Numbered from the stretch's first letter, positions 7,980 to 17,801 are shown. The stretch: 64,000 nucleotides of DNA from an uncultured Prevotellaceae bacterium (GCA_947170495.1 CAMVUB010000004.1:1-64000); one strand, 5' to 3'. Notes: a model not told the origin generated them from the sequence alone. Made by a program: numbers and translations.

Positions 7980-10826
7980 TTAGAAGAAGTGCGGTTTGTG
8001 GGCGCGTGCTTCTTCGATGGAGAGGGCAGGAGAGGTGTTGGCGGGGACTGCGGCCTGTTGGCGCAAGGCTTCCTGTTCGGCGGTGAGGGCGGCTGTCGCC
8101 TCGGCGGCCGTAGCGGGATTCAGGAAGGGAGCTGCGAGGGGAGCGTTCTGTGAGGCATCGCATACATGGAGCACGGGACCGTGATAGACGGGGGCTATCT
8201 TCAGTGCCGTGTGCAGGGCGCTGGTCGTGGCGCCGCCGATCATTACAGGCACGCTGATGCCCGCCTCGTCCAACAGATGTACCGTGTGTACCATCTCTTC
8301 CAACGAAGGGGTGATCAGCCCGGAGAGTCCTATCACATCGGGGTGCAGCTCCAGGGCTTTTGCCACGATCGTCTCGGCAGGAACCATCACCCCGAGGTCG
8401 ATGACTTCGTAGCCATTGCAGGCCATCACCGTGGCGACAATGTTCTTACCGATATCGTGGACATCGCCTTTGACGGTGGCGACGAGGATCTTAGGGGAGG
8501 ATGAGCCAACAGACCCACCCCCGACCCCTCCCGTGAGGGAGGGGAGAGCTGGCGCGGAGGCGTTATTGAGGGATTGAAGGAGTATCTCTACGGCGCGTTT
8601 CATCGTTCGAGCTGTTTTTACGACTTGCGGCAGGAACATCTTCCCTTCGCCAAACAGCTTTCCAACCTGGTTCATACCTTCCATCAGCGGCCCTTCGATG
8701 ATGGCGATGGGCGAGGGGTTTTCCTTGAGCGCCTCGGTCAGGTCAGCCTCCAGCGTGTCGGTGCTGCCACGGCGCAGGGCATTGATGAGGCGGGATGCAA
8801 CATCAGGAGCCTCATGATTTGCAGGCCTCTTTGGGGACGCTTGCGATTCTTGAGGCTCCTGATGCAGGTTTCCTGCCATTTCTATCAACCGCTCACAAGC
8901 GTCTTCTCTTCTTGCAAGGATGGCATCTTCGATGACTTCGAGCTGGTCGGCGGGAATGTCGGCATATGCGACGGTGGTGGCGGGATTGACGATGGCCATG
9001 TCCATGCCTGCCTGACGGGCGTGGTAAAGGAATACGGCGTGCATCGCTTCACGCAGGTAGTTGTTGCCGCGGAACGAGAAACTGAGGTTGCTGACACCAC
9101 CGCTGATGTGTGCGCCGGGTAAGTGGCTCTTGATCCATTGTGTGGCACGAATGAAATCGAGCGCATAGCGGTCGTGTTCAGGCATTCCTGTGGCGATGGC
9201 CAGAATGTTGGGGTCGAAGATGATGTCTTCAGCGGGGAAGGCGGCCTGCTCCGTTAGCAAGCGGTAAGCCCGCTCGCAGACTGCGATGCGACGCTCGTAG
9301 GTGGTGGCCTGTCCTTCTTCATCGAAGGCCATCACGATGACTGCGGCTCCCAGTCGGCGCAGTTCACGCGCGTGTTCCAAGAAGATAGCTTCGCCCTCCT
9401 TCAGCGAGATACTGTTGACGATGGCCTTGCCTTGAATACAGCCGAGTGCCGCACGAATCACTTCCCAGCGCGATGAGTCAATCATGAACGGCACGCGGCA
9501 GATATCGGGTTCGGCTGCCAGGAGGTTCAGGATGTGGCACATCTCGGTACGCGTGTCCAGCAGCCCGTCATCGAGGTTAATGTCCAACACCAGCGCGCCA
9601 TCCTCCACTTGCTTGCGTGCGATGCCTACCGCCTCCTCGTAGTTCTTCTCCTTGATGAGGCGCAGGAACTTGCGGCTGCCCGCCACGTTACAGCGCTCAC
9701 CGACATTGATGAAGGCAACCTCGGGCGTGAGCTTGAGCGGAGAGAGGCCGGCAAGCGAGAAAAGGGAGTCATTAGACGAGCATTGCGGGTGTTCGCCTTT
9801 GATGCTCATGGCTTCTTTCTTGATAGCCTTGATATGGCTGTCTGTTGTGCCGCAGCAGCCGCCGAGGATATCCACCAATCCCTCCTCTAAGAAGGGACGG
9901 ATGTGCGAGGCCATCAGTTCCGGCGTTTCGTCGTATTCACCCAGCTGGTTGGGCAGTCCGGCGTTAGGGTAGGCGCTAATATAAATAGGTTCGCGCGCAA
10001 GAGTGTTGTGTTGGTCGGCCAAGCGGCGCAGTTCGCGCAGATGGGGGAGCATCTCTTCAGCGCCGAAGGAACAGTTCAGTCCGATGCTGAGTAGTGGCGC
10101 GTGGCTGACGGAGATAAAGAACGCTTCGAGTGTCTGTCCGCTCAGCAGGCGGCCGGCGCGGTCGCTGACGGTGGCGCTGAGCATGAGGGGCAGCGCGTGT
10201 CCGCTCTCTTTCATCGCAACGTCGGCTGCATAGAGGGCGGCTTTTGCATTCAGGGTGTCAAAGACCGTCTCGATGAGCAGCGCATCTACGCCGCCATCGA
10301 TGAGGGCTGTCATCTGTTCCGTGTAGGCGTCAACGAGTTCGTCGAAGGTGATGGCACGGAGAGCCGGGTCGTTGATGTCGGGGCTCATTGACAGCGATTT
10401 GTTCGTGGGGCCGACAGAGCCGACGATTAATTGACCCACCCCCTGCCCCCTCCCGTTAGGGAGGGGAGTGGCTGGCGCACAGCTTTCGTGGGCGATGCGG
10501 GCTGCGGCAAGGTTGATATCGCGAACGAGATGCTCACAACCGTAGTCGGCGAGCGAGATACGCTGGGCGTTGAAGGTGTTGGTGGTGATGATGTCCGCGC
10601 CGGCTGCGAGATAGCGACGATGGATGTCGGCGATGACATCGGGGCGGGTGAGACACAGCAGATCGTTGTTGCCTGCTTGTTGTCCGGGCAGGTCGTAGTC
10701 GCCGCGATAGTCCGCTTCGCCGAGGCGATAGGACTGAATCATTGTTCCCATGGCGCCATCGAGAATCAGGGGGCGTCGCTGGGAGAGGGCTTCGCGGATG
10801 GATGGGGTGTCGTGTTGGGCGGTCAT
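7980..10826 (-). CDS. metH: Cobalamin-dependent methionine synthase, lacking the activation domain
   Basis: 948 aa. Domains in order are: homocysteine S-methyltransferase (about 1-345; Zn ligands in GLNCSFG and GGCCGT), pterin-binding (about 365-640; [13 protein letters not shown]), the B12 cap, and the B12-binding domain with DVHDIGKN (cobalt-ligand His). It methylates homocysteine using 5-methyl-THF. The roughly 330-residue C-terminal AdoMet-dependent reactivation domain of E. coli MetH is absent; the protein stops after the B12 domain. Three repeat-derived segments are translated in frame, at about residues 116-131 ([13 protein letters not shown]), 650-672 ([18 protein letters not shown]) and 757-771 ([15 protein letters not shown]). 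It follows smpB by 33 nt. Confidence 0.95.
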   Translation of the reverse strand: MTAQHDTPSIREALSQRRPLILDGAMGTMIQSYRLGEADYRGDYDLPGQQAGNNDLLCLTRPDVIADIHRRYLAAGADIITTNTFNAQRISLADYGCEHLVRDINLAAARIAHESCAPATPLPNGRGQGVGQLIVGSVGPTNKSLSMSPDINDPALRAITFDELVDAYTEQMTALIDGGVDALLIETVFDTLNAKAALYAADVAMKESGHALPLMLSATVSDRAGRLLSGQTLEAFFISVSHAPLLSIGLNCSFGAEEMLPHLRELRRLADQHNTLAREPIYISAYPNAGLPNQLGEYDETPELMASHIRPFLEEGLVDILGGCCGTTDSHIKAIKKEAMSIKGEHPQCSSNDSLFSLAGLSPLKLTPEVAFINVGERCNVAGSRKFLRLIKEKNYEEAVGIARKQVEDGALVLDINLDDGLLDTRTEMCHILNLLAAEPDICRVPFMIDSSRWEVIRAALGCIQGKAIVNSISLKEGEAIFLEHARELRRLGAAVIVMAFDEEGQATTYERRIAVCERAYRLLTEQAAFPAEDIIFDPNILAIATGMPEHDRYALDFIRATQWIKSHLPGAHISGGVSNLSFSFRGNNYLREAMHAVFLYHARQAGMDMAIVNPATTVAYADIPADQLEVIEDAILARREDACERLIEMAGNLHQEPQESQASPKRPANHEAPDVASRLINALRRGSTDTLEADLTEALKENPSPIAIIEGPLMEGMNQVGKLFGEGKMFLPQVVKTARTMKRAVEILLQSLNNASAPALPSLTGGVGGGSVGSSSPKILVATVKGDVHDIGKNIVATVMACNGYEVIDLGVMVPAETIVAKALELHPDVIGLSGLITPSLEEMVHTVHLLDEAGISVPVMIGGATTSALHTALKIAPVYHGPVLHVCDASQNAPLAAPFLNPATAAEATAALTAEQEALRQQAAVPANTSPALSIEEARAHKPHFF
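8512..8555 (+). repeat. GACCC palindromic repeat, copy a (inside metH)
   Basis: GACCCACCCCC, then CCCTCCC-gtg-aGGGAGGGGAG and CTGGCGC. It is translated in frame in the linker before the MetH B12 domain. The same tail GCTGGCGC is seen in copy b. Confidence 0.85.
8801..8864. repeat. 14-bp inverted repeat inside metH linker
   Basis: CATCAGGAGCCTCA at 8801-8814 and its exact reverse complement TGAGGCTCCTGATG at 8851-8864 enclose 36 nt. The segment encodes the Gln/Pro-rich linker between the MetH pterin and cap domains, so it looks like another in-frame inserted palindrome, of a different family from copies a and b. Confidence 0.75.
10433..10478 (+). repeat. GACCC palindromic repeat, copy b (inside metH)
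   Basis: GACCCACCCCCTGCC, CCCTCCCGTTAGGGAGGGG and AGTGGCTGGCGC. It is translated as a Pro/Gly loop in the MetH homocysteine domain. It has the same orientation as copy a, 1.9 kb away. Confidence 0.88.
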
Positions 10827-10859
10827 GGGAGGAATCCCGAAAGCAAACTTTCGGGCGCA

Positions 10860-11327
10860 CTAATAACTGTGTTTGAATTGGCGGTCAATGTCGCGGCGAT
10901 CCTCTTTTTCTTTGAGCGTCTCGCGCTTGTCGTAGGCATGCTTGCCTCGGGCCAGATAGATATCGAGCTTGGCGCGACCGTTTTCGTCGATGAATAGGAG
11001 TGTGGGCACAATGGTGAAGCCGGGGCTCTTGGTGGCGTTCTGCAGGCGGTGAATCTCACGGCGGTTCAGCAGCAGCTTGCGGTCGCGGCGGGCAGCGTGG
11101 TTGTTGTAGGTGCCATAGAAATACTGTGAGATGTTCATGTTCTTGACCCACATCTCGCCGCTGATGATGACACAGTAAGCATCTACCAGGCTGGCTTTTC
11201 CCAGGCGGATGCTCTTGATTTCCGTGCCTGTCAACACCAATCCGGCGGTGTATTTCTCCATCAAGTAGTAGTCGAACTCCGCTTTTCGGTTCTTGATGTT
11301 GATGGTCTTTTGCTTCTCTTTTGCCAT
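10860..11327 (-). CDS. smpB: SsrA-binding protein SmpB
   Basis: 155 aa. [39 protein letters not shown] is the conserved SmpB N-terminus, followed by the [19 protein letters not shown] segment and a basic tail ([17 protein letters not shown]). It binds tmRNA and delivers it to stalled ribosomes for trans-translation. The length is normal. It is immediately upstream of metH on the minus strand. Confidence 0.96.
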   Translation of the reverse strand: MAKEKQKTINIKNRKAEFDYYLMEKYTAGLVLTGTEIKSIRLGKASLVDAYCVIISGEMWVKNMNISQYFYGTYNNHAARRDRKLLLNRREIHRLQNATKSPGFTIVPTLLFIDENGRAKLDIYLARGKHAYDKRETLKEKEDRRDIDRQFKHSY

Positions 11328-11340
11328 TGTTTCATGAAAG

Positions 11341-11369
11341 AAGCCCAGCCCTTTGTGGACCGGGCTCCT
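11341..11369 (-). terminator. Possible terminator after ribH
   Basis: The arms AGCCCAG and CCGGGCT (one G-U pair) form a short hairpin followed on the minus strand by a T-rich stretch, between ribH and smpB. Confidence 0.4.
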
Positions 11370-11406
11370 GTATGGGTTAAAGCCGTGTGCAGAATGACGG
11401 AGCGCT

Positions 11407-11916
11407 TTAGAAGGGCTGTTCGTCGGCTCGGCGCTTGTGGTTGTAGGCTACCATCTTAATGGCTGTGACGGCACATTCCGTTCCCTTATTGCCCAGGACA
11501 CCGCCTGTTCGTGCCTCTGCCTGTTCAGGCGTGTTGCAGGTGAGCAGTCCGTAGATGACGGGAATGCCGCCTTTCGCGTTCAGCTCAGCCAGGCCCTGGG
11601 TTGTACCTTGACAGATGTAGTCGAAGTGGGGCGTGTCACCACGAATGACACAGCCGATGGCGATGATGGCATCAACCGGCATATTGCGGCTCATCCACGC
11701 AGCACCATAGACCAGCTCGAAGCTGCCGGGCACATGCTTGACCTCGATGTCCTCGTCGGTCACGCCGTGTGTCTTCAGCGTCTCGATAGCCGCCTCCGCC
11801 ATCGCGTAGGTATAGCGGTCGTTCCAATCTGCCACGACAATACCGAAGCGCATACCCTTGGTGGAGGGAATGGTGGCGGGGTCGTAGTCCGAGAGATGGT
11901 GGAAAGCGGTAGCCAT
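11407..11916 (-). CDS. ribH: 6,7-dimethyl-8-ribityllumazine synthase
   Basis: 169 aa. It shows the lumazine synthase landmarks: [28 protein letters not shown], the [18 protein letters not shown] loop and [18 protein letters not shown]. It condenses the ribityl-aminouracil with dihydroxybutanone phosphate in the penultimate step of riboflavin synthesis. It is co-oriented with and downstream of the TPR membrane protein gene (36-nt gap of GATGATTGATGAA-type filler). Confidence 0.96.
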   Translation of the reverse strand: MATAFHHLSDYDPATIPSTKGMRFGIVVADWNDRYTYAMAEAAIETLKTHGVTDEDIEVKHVPGSFELVYGAAWMSRNMPVDAIIAIGCVIRGDTPHFDYICQGTTQGLAELNAKGGIPVIYGLLTCNTPEQAEARTGGVLGNKGTECAVTAIKMVAYNHKRRADEQPF

Positions 11917-11952
11917 TTTTAATGATGATTGATGAACGGTGATAGATGAATA

Positions 11953-12630
11953 TTACTTGCTGACGCGTTCGATATATTTGTCAATCTCCTGGTAAGCCAT
12001 GGAGTTGACATACTCCTTCTTAATCTGCTGGTAGAGAGCCAGAGCCTTCTCGGGCTGACCTTCTGCCTCGTAGAGCTCACCAGCCTGCAACAGGAAGGTC
12101 GGCGTGAGGCTGTCGCTGTCAGCGAGCTTGGCAGCCTTGAGGAGCGTCTTGATGGCTTTTTCGTTATCGCCAAGGTTGACATAAACGTTACCGAGTGCAC
12201 CGAGTGCAGCGGGGGAGATGAGGGCATCATCCTGCAGGTCGTAGTCCTCGAGCATGTCCGCAGCTTCCTGCCACTTCTCCGTCTGTGCGTAGCAGATGCC
12301 GGCATAGAGCTTAGCGAGGTTGGCAGCATCCGTGCAGCTGTAGTCATCGATGAGTTTCAGCAGACCAATGCAACCCTGACCGTCGCCATTGAGTGCCTTG
12401 TCGTAGTTGTTAGCCTGGAAATAGGTCTCGCAACGGAACAGCGCCTCGTTGGCCTTCTGTGCGCGGGGCTTGCTGACGAACTGAACATAGCCGATGATGG
12501 CAGCTGCAATCACGATGATAGCGCAAATGCCATATACGATGTGCTTCTTGTACTTGTCGATGAATGCTTCAGTCTTGGTCACGGCTTCGATGTTCTCGGG
12601 AGCCACGTTCTTTTGTTGATTCTTTGCCAT
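11953..12630 (-). CDS. Membrane-anchored TPR protein (YfgM-like)
   Basis: 225 aa. A basic N-terminus is followed by one transmembrane helix (about residues 31-51, HIVYGICAIIVIAAAIIGYVQF) and TPR-like helix pairs (AALGALGNVYVNLGDNEKAIKTL; LLQAGELYEAEGQPEKALALYQQIKKEY). The architecture resembles YfgM, a periplasmic chaperone-network protein at the translocon. The Bacteroidales homologue usually precedes ribH and lies divergent from recF, as here. The role is inferred. Confidence 0.7.
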   Translation of the reverse strand: MAKNQQKNVAPENIEAVTKTEAFIDKYKKHIVYGICAIIVIAAAIIGYVQFVSKPRAQKANEALFRCETYFQANNYDKALNGDGQGCIGLLKLIDDYSCTDAANLAKLYAGICYAQTEKWQEAADMLEDYDLQDDALISPAALGALGNVYVNLGDNEKAIKTLLKAAKLADSDSLTPTFLLQAGELYEAEGQPEKALALYQQIKKEYVNSMAYQEIDKYIERVSK

Positions 12631-12694
12631 TGTTTTGTTATGTTATGATTGATATTTCGAGGTTGCGCAGGCGCGATGCCTGCAAAAAGCGCGG

Positions 12695-12702
12695 CAAAAG
12701 TA
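12695..12702 (-). promoter_or_regulatory. -7 box TACTTTTG for the TPR-ribH unit
   Basis: On the minus strand this is TACTTTTG, about 65 nt upstream of the ATG at 12630, in the divergent recF region. Confidence 0.5.
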
Positions 12703-12766
12703 GTTAAAATCTTTTGGATGCTCAACTTTTTCGGACATTATTTCTCGTTTTACGGCATTATTTAAC

Positions 12767-12774
12767 TACCTTTG
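12767..12774 (+). promoter_or_regulatory. -7 box TACCTTTG for recF
   Basis: TACCTTTG lies 30 nt upstream of the chosen recF ATG. The listed ORF start at 12772 falls inside the box, which argues for the downstream start. A weak -33 (GTTTTA) is present. Confidence 0.55.
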
Positions 12775-12804
12775 CACCGTTTTAGCGTAGAAACGGTTGG
12801 AATA

Positions 12805-13905
12805 ATGGTTCTTCATCAGCTCTCCATACTTCATTATAAGAATATTGAGCAGGCAGATCTCACGCTGTCGGCCAAGATGAATTGTTTCATCGGGCAGAAC
12901 GGTGAGGGTAAGACGAACCTGCTGGATGCCATCTATTTCCTCTCGCTATGTAAGAGCGCTACGGGCGCCTCGGACACGACCTGTATTCAGCACGATGCCG
13001 ACTTCGCCGTCCTGCAGGGGCATTACGAGCATGAGGACGGTACGCCCGAGGAGATCTATTTGGGTATGAAACGTGGCGTGAAGAAGCAGATGAAGCGCAA
13101 CAAGAAGCCCTACAAGCGCCTGGCAGAACATATCGGTCTGTTGCCGCTCGTGATGGTGTCTCCCATGGACGCGATGCTCATCAGCGGTGGCAGCGAGGAG
13201 CGTCGCCGCTTTTTGGACGTGGTCATCTCGCAGACAGACCGCCGCTATCTCGACGCCCTCATGAACTACAATAAAGCGCTGCAACAGCGCAACGCCCTGC
13301 TCAAGATGGAGGACCCGGGCCCAGACCCTGATTTGCTGGCTTTATGGGAAGAGGAAATGGCGCGCTACGGCACCGTCGTCTATGAGGCCCGTGCCCGTTA
13401 TGTGGAGGCTTTCACGCCCATCTTCCAAAAGATCTACGCCCATGTGAGTCAGGAGAAGGAGCAGGTGGGATTGCAGTATGTCTCTCATGCCCAGCGCGGC
13501 CCCCTCTTGGAGGTCATCCAGCGCGACCGTGCCAAGGACCTCGTCATGGGCTACTCGCTACACGGCATTCACAAGGACGAGCTGGAGATGACGCTGGGCG
13601 GTTTCCCCATTAAGCGTGAGGGCTCGCAGGGGCAGAACAAGACCTATCTGATTGCGTTGAAGCTGGCGCAGTTCGATTTCCTCAAGCGCACAGGCAGCCA
13701 GACGACACCGCTGTTGCTGCTCGACGATATCTTCGACAAACTCGACGCCAGTAGGGTAGAGCAGATTGTGCGCCTCGTCTCAGGCGACAGCTTCGGGCAG
13801 ATATTCATCACCGACACCAATCGCGACCACCTCGACCAGATCTTGGCGCAGATGGACAGCGATTACAAATTGTTCCATGTTAGCGGCGGGAGGATTGAAG
13901 AATGA
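12805..13905 (+). CDS. recF: DNA replication and repair protein RecF
   Basis: 366 aa from the ATG at 12805 (MVLHQLSILHYKNIEQADL). It has Walker A GQNGEGKTN, the ABC signature region (SQGQNKTYLIALKLAQF) and Walker B (LLLLDDIFDKLDASR), as expected for this SMC-like ATPase. It loads RecA at gapped DNA with RecO and RecR. The stop overlaps the following DUF721 gene by 4 nt (ATGA), so the two are translationally coupled. Confidence 0.95.
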   Translation: MVLHQLSILHYKNIEQADLTLSAKMNCFIGQNGEGKTNLLDAIYFLSLCKSATGASDTTCIQHDADFAVLQGHYEHEDGTPEEIYLGMKRGVKKQMKRNKKPYKRLAEHIGLLPLVMVSPMDAMLISGGSEERRRFLDVVISQTDRRYLDALMNYNKALQQRNALLKMEDPGPDPDLLALWEEEMARYGTVVYEARARYVEAFTPIFQKIYAHVSQEKEQVGLQYVSHAQRGPLLEVIQRDRAKDLVMGYSLHGIHKDELEMTLGGFPIKREGSQGQNKTYLIALKLAQFDFLKRTGSQTTPLLLLDDIFDKLDASRVEQIVRLVSGDSFGQIFITDTNRDHLDQILAQMDSDYKLFHVSGGRIEE

Positions 13906-14192
13906 GAAAGCAGAAGGCCGAGGCCGTGGGGCTGGTTGTCAGACAGTTCCTGCGCGAAGAAGGATTGGAAACGCCGTACAATGAGTACCGGCTCATAGAG
14001 TCGTGGCCCGAGGTCATGGGGCCCGGCATAGCACGCCATACCTCCAACCTGCAGATCCGCAACCGTGTCCTCTATGTCCATCTCACCAGCTCCGTCCTGC
14101 GTGCCGAGCTGATGGCAGGCCGTGCCATGCTTGTCCGTCGCCTCAATGAGCACGTCGGCGCCCAGGTCATCGAGCGGATAGTGCTGAGATAA
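13902..14192 (+). CDS. DUF721 (DciA-like) protein
   Basis: 96 aa with the DUF721 pattern: VGLVVRQFLREEGLETPYNEYRLIESWPEVMGPGIARHT, then a conserved beta part (NRVLYVHLTSSVLRAELMAGRAMLVRRLNEHVG). In other bacteria the DciA member of this family loads the replicative helicase. The short Bacteroidetes form probably acts in DNA replication given its overlap with recF, but this is inference. Confidence 0.85.
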   Translation: MRKQKAEAVGLVVRQFLREEGLETPYNEYRLIESWPEVMGPGIARHTSNLQIRNRVLYVHLTSSVLRAELMAGRAMLVRRLNEHVGAQVIERIVLR

Positions 14193-14275
14193 TCAAGAAA
14201 CTAATTACAGAAACTATCAAATAGAAACATTCATTTTATCAACTAATTATCAACTAACTACAAACTTTATTAACT

Positions 14276-17029
14276 ATGAGAAAAAGACTACACTTTTTTG
14301 CAGCAGCCCTGCTGATGTCGTTAGCAGGTTTTGCTCAGGACGAGACATTCCCCGTCCACACCAAGGCCCTCAACTCAGTTATCGCGGATGCTGAGGCCAT
14401 CGTGGCAAGTGAAGACTACACCGAAGGCAAGACAGCGTTGCAGGAAGCAATCACAACCGCAACAAGCGGAATCTCTGAACTGGCAGATGACGCTGCGGTT
14501 CGTGAAGCTATCCTCACACTGCAGGCGGCGATTGACCAGTTCCTTTTGGACAACGAGGACGGAGGTCGCATTGCCGACGCTACGGCAAAGGTGACAAACC
14601 CGTCCTTTGACAAGGATGGTAACAATTCCAAGACCGTTACCGGTTGGGTGGTGAACAACTTCAAGCAGAACCGACGCGCTGTCAGCTATCCTGGAACCAG
14701 TTCGACATCAATGGTAGATTTTATTGAGCAGTGGGCGAATGCTACGGCTTTGTCGGGCAGTGGCGATATTCACCAAGTGCTTAGCGGTCTGCCCGCGGGC
14801 CATTATCGTCTGACAGCTGATATCTTGACTGTCAGCCAGAAGACTGCAGATCTTGTGGATCTGGAAGGCGTTCAGCTATATGCCAACGAGAGTATCCGCG
14901 AAATAGGTCTCTCTGGTACTGCCGATCAGACACAAGCCGTCACCTATAGCGTGGACGTCGTTATTGCCGAAAGCGAGGATTTGACCATCGGTTTCCGCTT
15001 TGACAACACCAATATCAACTGGCTCGGATGGGACAACATCAAGCTCTCCTTCATCGGTGACGCCGAAGCGTATCAGGCACAGCAGGATGCTGAACTGCTG
15101 GCCGCTGCCAAAGCTACGCTCTCTGCCAATATCGATGCAGCCACAGCGTTGATAGACGCGAACCACCCCCTCTATAACGCGGAGCTGAATACTGCTATCG
15201 AATCTGCCACCGCAGCGTTAGAGGCCGAAACCATTGATGAGGTGCAGGTTGCTATCGACGATTTGGCAAGGGAAGTGAATTTATTCAACGACTTTAATAA
15301 GTCTTATGTCAATTTCCTGGCAGCAATCGAAAAGGCTCAGGCCCTGTTGGCAGATGAGTCATACACCCAGGGCCGCATGGATTTCGAAACAGCCATTTCC
15401 GCTGCGCAGGCTGCTTTGCCAGAAGGCGTGCAGTACCCCGTGGGGAGTGCTGAGAATTTCTATAAAGAAGCACGCGCGACATTGGAAGTGGCACAGAGCC
15501 AGTTCCTCGTGGCCAACGCCAGCTATCAACATCCCGCCAACGTCATCACCAACGGTGGAATGTCCAATACCAATGGATGGGATATTCTCGTGCCTGGAGC
15601 AAACCCGGGCCTGCATATCAACGCGAGTGGCAATGTGGAGAACTTCTCCAAACCCTTCATGGAGTGTTGGGTCAACAACACCAACTATGGTCAGGAGAAC
15701 TATGCCAAGCAGACGATAGATGTACTGCCCGACGGCACTCCATTGCCCGCAGGTTACTATGTCCTGAAAGCTGCCTGCTTGGCCACGCGTCAGGATCAGG
15801 CTTCCTTAGAAGTGAGCGGTGTCACACTGCGCATCGGCGATGAGAGCGTGAATGTACACACTGCCAATGGCGTAGCTAACATCTATACGATCGGTTATGA
15901 GCAGGCAACAGCAGGTGATCCCATCACCATCGGACTCTTCATTGACGCAGAGACCGATGCCAACTGGATAGCATGGGATGAAGTGGAACTGCAATATGTT
16001 GGCGACAAGGATGCATATCTGGCCGAATACACCAAGGCCATACTGGGCAAAAGCCTTTCTAATTTGCAGGCCGAGGTAGATAAAGTGCAACAGATGCTGA
16101 CTACTGTGGACGTCACAGATGCAGATATCGATGAACTCAATTCTGCTCTTGAGAATGCTCAGGATTTGCTTGACAATCCGCTGTCGGCAACCATCGAGTC
16201 CCTGGAAGAAGCACTCGATTATCTGGTGGATAGCGAGGCGAGCTTCTCTCTCAGTGGTGCCAAGCCCATCAACGGCAACTTCTTTGACTTCACATCGTTA
16301 ATTACGAATCCGAACTTCGACATCGCTGATGCATCTGGATGGCAAACGGCAGAGCCGACAGCAGAGGATGGAATGGTACTTCCCAGCGGCACAGACTGCG
16401 TCTATTGGTGGTTCGGCGGTAGTACAACCATGAGCTTACTACAGGATTTCCGGCAGACCATTGAAAATATGCCCGCAGGCAACTATCTCCTTGATGTCAA
16501 TGCATCAATCCGTCTGGACATGACCTATTCCACCAGTGGCTACACAGAAGAAAACAAGTTCAACAACTACACCCGTTGTCAGGTGTATGCCAACGAAGAA
16601 ACCGCTGACGTCCATCCCTTCTTCTATGAAGATGAGGCCAAAGGACTCACCCTCGAGAGCATGTTGGCCATGACAAACGACTACGACTATCGCCACGGCA
16701 ACGGTACACTGATTGATGATATGTTGAAGGCCTCAGGGCTCTTCCACGTACTGGTCCCCTTCACACTTGAAGAACGCGGCGACATCACCATGGGCTTCCT
16801 CGTAGAACTGCCTAAGCGAAATGGTCAGATGCCTTTCATCGACAGTTTCGCATTGACCTTCTATGGCGACCAGGATGTTGCTGAAGCTACAGGCATCAAG
16901 ACAATTCGCAATGCACAAGGCACCATTCAGAAGGCCGATGCGGCCATCTATAACCTCGCAGGCCAACGCCTGCTGAAGTTGCAGAAGGGCATCAATATTG
17001 TGAACGGTAAAAAGGTAGTGGTGAAGTAA
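14276..17029 (+). CDS. Large secreted modular protein with sorting-type C-terminus
   Basis: 917 aa with a signal peptide (MRKRLHFFAAALLMSLAGFAQ). Helical FIVAR-like segments alternate with three related beta modules beginning VTNPSFD, VITNGGMSNTNGW and LITNPNFDIADASGW, each with a 'LPAGHYRL/MPAGNYLL' strand. These look like carbohydrate-binding (galactose-binding-fold) modules; no catalytic domain is recognised. The end, AIYNLAGQRLLKLQKGINIVNGKKVVVK, is the short Prevotella-type C-terminal domain thought to direct secretion or surface sorting. It is probably a surface glycan-binding or adhesin-like protein. The gene stands alone, ending at a strong hairpin. Confidence 0.65.
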   Translation: MRKRLHFFAAALLMSLAGFAQDETFPVHTKALNSVIADAEAIVASEDYTEGKTALQEAITTATSGISELADDAAVREAILTLQAAIDQFLLDNEDGGRIADATAKVTNPSFDKDGNNSKTVTGWVVNNFKQNRRAVSYPGTSSTSMVDFIEQWANATALSGSGDIHQVLSGLPAGHYRLTADILTVSQKTADLVDLEGVQLYANESIREIGLSGTADQTQAVTYSVDVVIAESEDLTIGFRFDNTNINWLGWDNIKLSFIGDAEAYQAQQDAELLAAAKATLSANIDAATALIDANHPLYNAELNTAIESATAALEAETIDEVQVAIDDLAREVNLFNDFNKSYVNFLAAIEKAQALLADESYTQGRMDFETAISAAQAALPEGVQYPVGSAENFYKEARATLEVAQSQFLVANASYQHPANVITNGGMSNTNGWDILVPGANPGLHINASGNVENFSKPFMECWVNNTNYGQENYAKQTIDVLPDGTPLPAGYYVLKAACLATRQDQASLEVSGVTLRIGDESVNVHTANGVANIYTIGYEQATAGDPITIGLFIDAETDANWIAWDEVELQYVGDKDAYLAEYTKAILGKSLSNLQAEVDKVQQMLTTVDVTDADIDELNSALENAQDLLDNPLSATIESLEEALDYLVDSEASFSLSGAKPINGNFFDFTSLITNPNFDIADASGWQTAEPTAEDGMVLPSGTDCVYWWFGGSTTMSLLQDFRQTIENMPAGNYLLDVNASIRLDMTYSTSGYTEENKFNNYTRCQVYANEETADVHPFFYEDEAKGLTLESMLAMTNDYDYRHGNGTLIDDMLKASGLFHVLVPFTLEERGDITMGFLVELPKRNGQMPFIDSFALTFYGDQDVAEATGIKTIRNAQGTIQKADAAIYNLAGQRLLKLQKGINIVNGKKVVVK

Positions 17030-17072
17030 ACCCACACACAGCATTCCCGTGTCCTATGCATGGGAAACCAAT

Positions 17073-17108
17073 AAGAGCGCAGGCTTCCGATTGGAAGTCC
17101 GCGCTCTT
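17073..17108. terminator. Strong bidirectional hairpin between convergent genes
   Basis: AAGAGCGC and GCGCTCTT close a 16-pair stem (one mismatch, one G-U pair) with a GATT loop. It lies between the 917-aa protein gene and the 5-formyl-THF cyclo-ligase gene, which converge here. Confidence 0.75.
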
Positions 17109-17188
17109 AATTGCAGAAGAGTAAGGTCCGCCAAAAACAAGTTCATCCCGTCTGTTGGATAAAGATGGGGTAAGGAGACGATTAGTGG

Positions 17189-17779
17189 TCAGGCGATGAC
17201 GGCGTGCACGGTGAGGTCGTGGGGCTCGGTGGGGAGGTCGGCAAGGAGCTGGAAGTGCCAGCAGAGGCCGATGAGGTAGGGGGAAGGCTCACCAGCGGGT
17301 TCCCTCTCTTCCAATGAGGGGGAGAGGGAAGAGGAGAGGGATTGGGGGAAATGGGCGAGGAGGCGGTCGTAGTAGCCGCGGCCACGGCCGAGACGACGGC
17401 CGTCGGGGGTGAAGGCGACACCGGGGATGACGGCGAGGTCGATGGCGGCATAGTCGGTGATGGGGGCTCCCGTGGGCTCTAAGATGTGGAAGGCACCTTC
17501 GCGGAGGGCGTCGGGAGTGGGCAGGAAGCGGAGCTCGAGGTCGTCGCCCACGACAACGGGCAGCAGGACGCGCTTGCCTGCGGACAGGGCTTCGGTGATG
17601 AGGTCGTGTGTCGCGACCTCATCGGGCAGGGAGTGGTAGAGGAGGACGGTGTGGGCGTGCTGCCATTGTGGGGTGGCCACGAGCTTGGCAGTCACCTGGC
17701 GCGACAGCAGCGCCCGCTCCTCTGCTGAGCAGGCTGCCTTGCGGCGACGAATCTCCTGTCGGACTTCAGACTTGGTCAT
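17189..17779 (-). CDS. 5-formyltetrahydrofolate cyclo-ligase
   Basis: 196 aa from the ATG at 17779 (MTKSEVRQEIRRRKAAC); the listed start at 17812 adds residues from the repeat region. It has the VAVIPGVAFT-type motif (LAVIPGVAFTPDGRRLGRGRGYYDRLL) and the ATP/substrate region. It converts 5-formyl-THF to 5,10-methenyl-THF with ATP. A Ser/Glu/Pro-rich run (LSSSLSPSLEEREPAGEPS) interrupts the usual RLLAHFP...YLIGLCW junction and corresponds to a G/A-rich palindromic stretch, probably a repeat insertion. It is the last gene of the crp-dcp-deaminase-S41 transcript. Confidence 0.9.
   Translation of the reverse strand: MTKSEVRQEIRRRKAACSAEERALLSRQVTAKLVATPQWQHAHTVLLYHSLPDEVATHDLITEALSAGKRVLLPVVVGDDLELRFLPTPDALREGAFHILEPTGAPITDYAAIDLAVIPGVAFTPDGRRLGRGRGYYDRLLAHFPQSLSSSLSPSLEEREPAGEPSPYLIGLCWHFQLLADLPTEPHDLTVHAVIA
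17299..17340. repeat. G/A-rich imperfect palindrome inside cyclo-ligase gene
   Basis: TTCCCTCTC...GAGGGGGAGAGGGAA can fold on itself and encodes the extra Ser/Glu/Pro-rich loop. It may be a third repeat family related in style to the GACCC repeats. Confidence 0.45.
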
Positions 17780-17801
17780 GTGAACACTCTTTTTTCTCAC
17801 A

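Noticed and set aside
10827-10859. Cobalamin or SAM riboswitch upstream of metH
   Set aside because: Only 33 nt separate smpB and metH, too short for a riboswitch, and no conserved B12-box is visible upstream of smpB.
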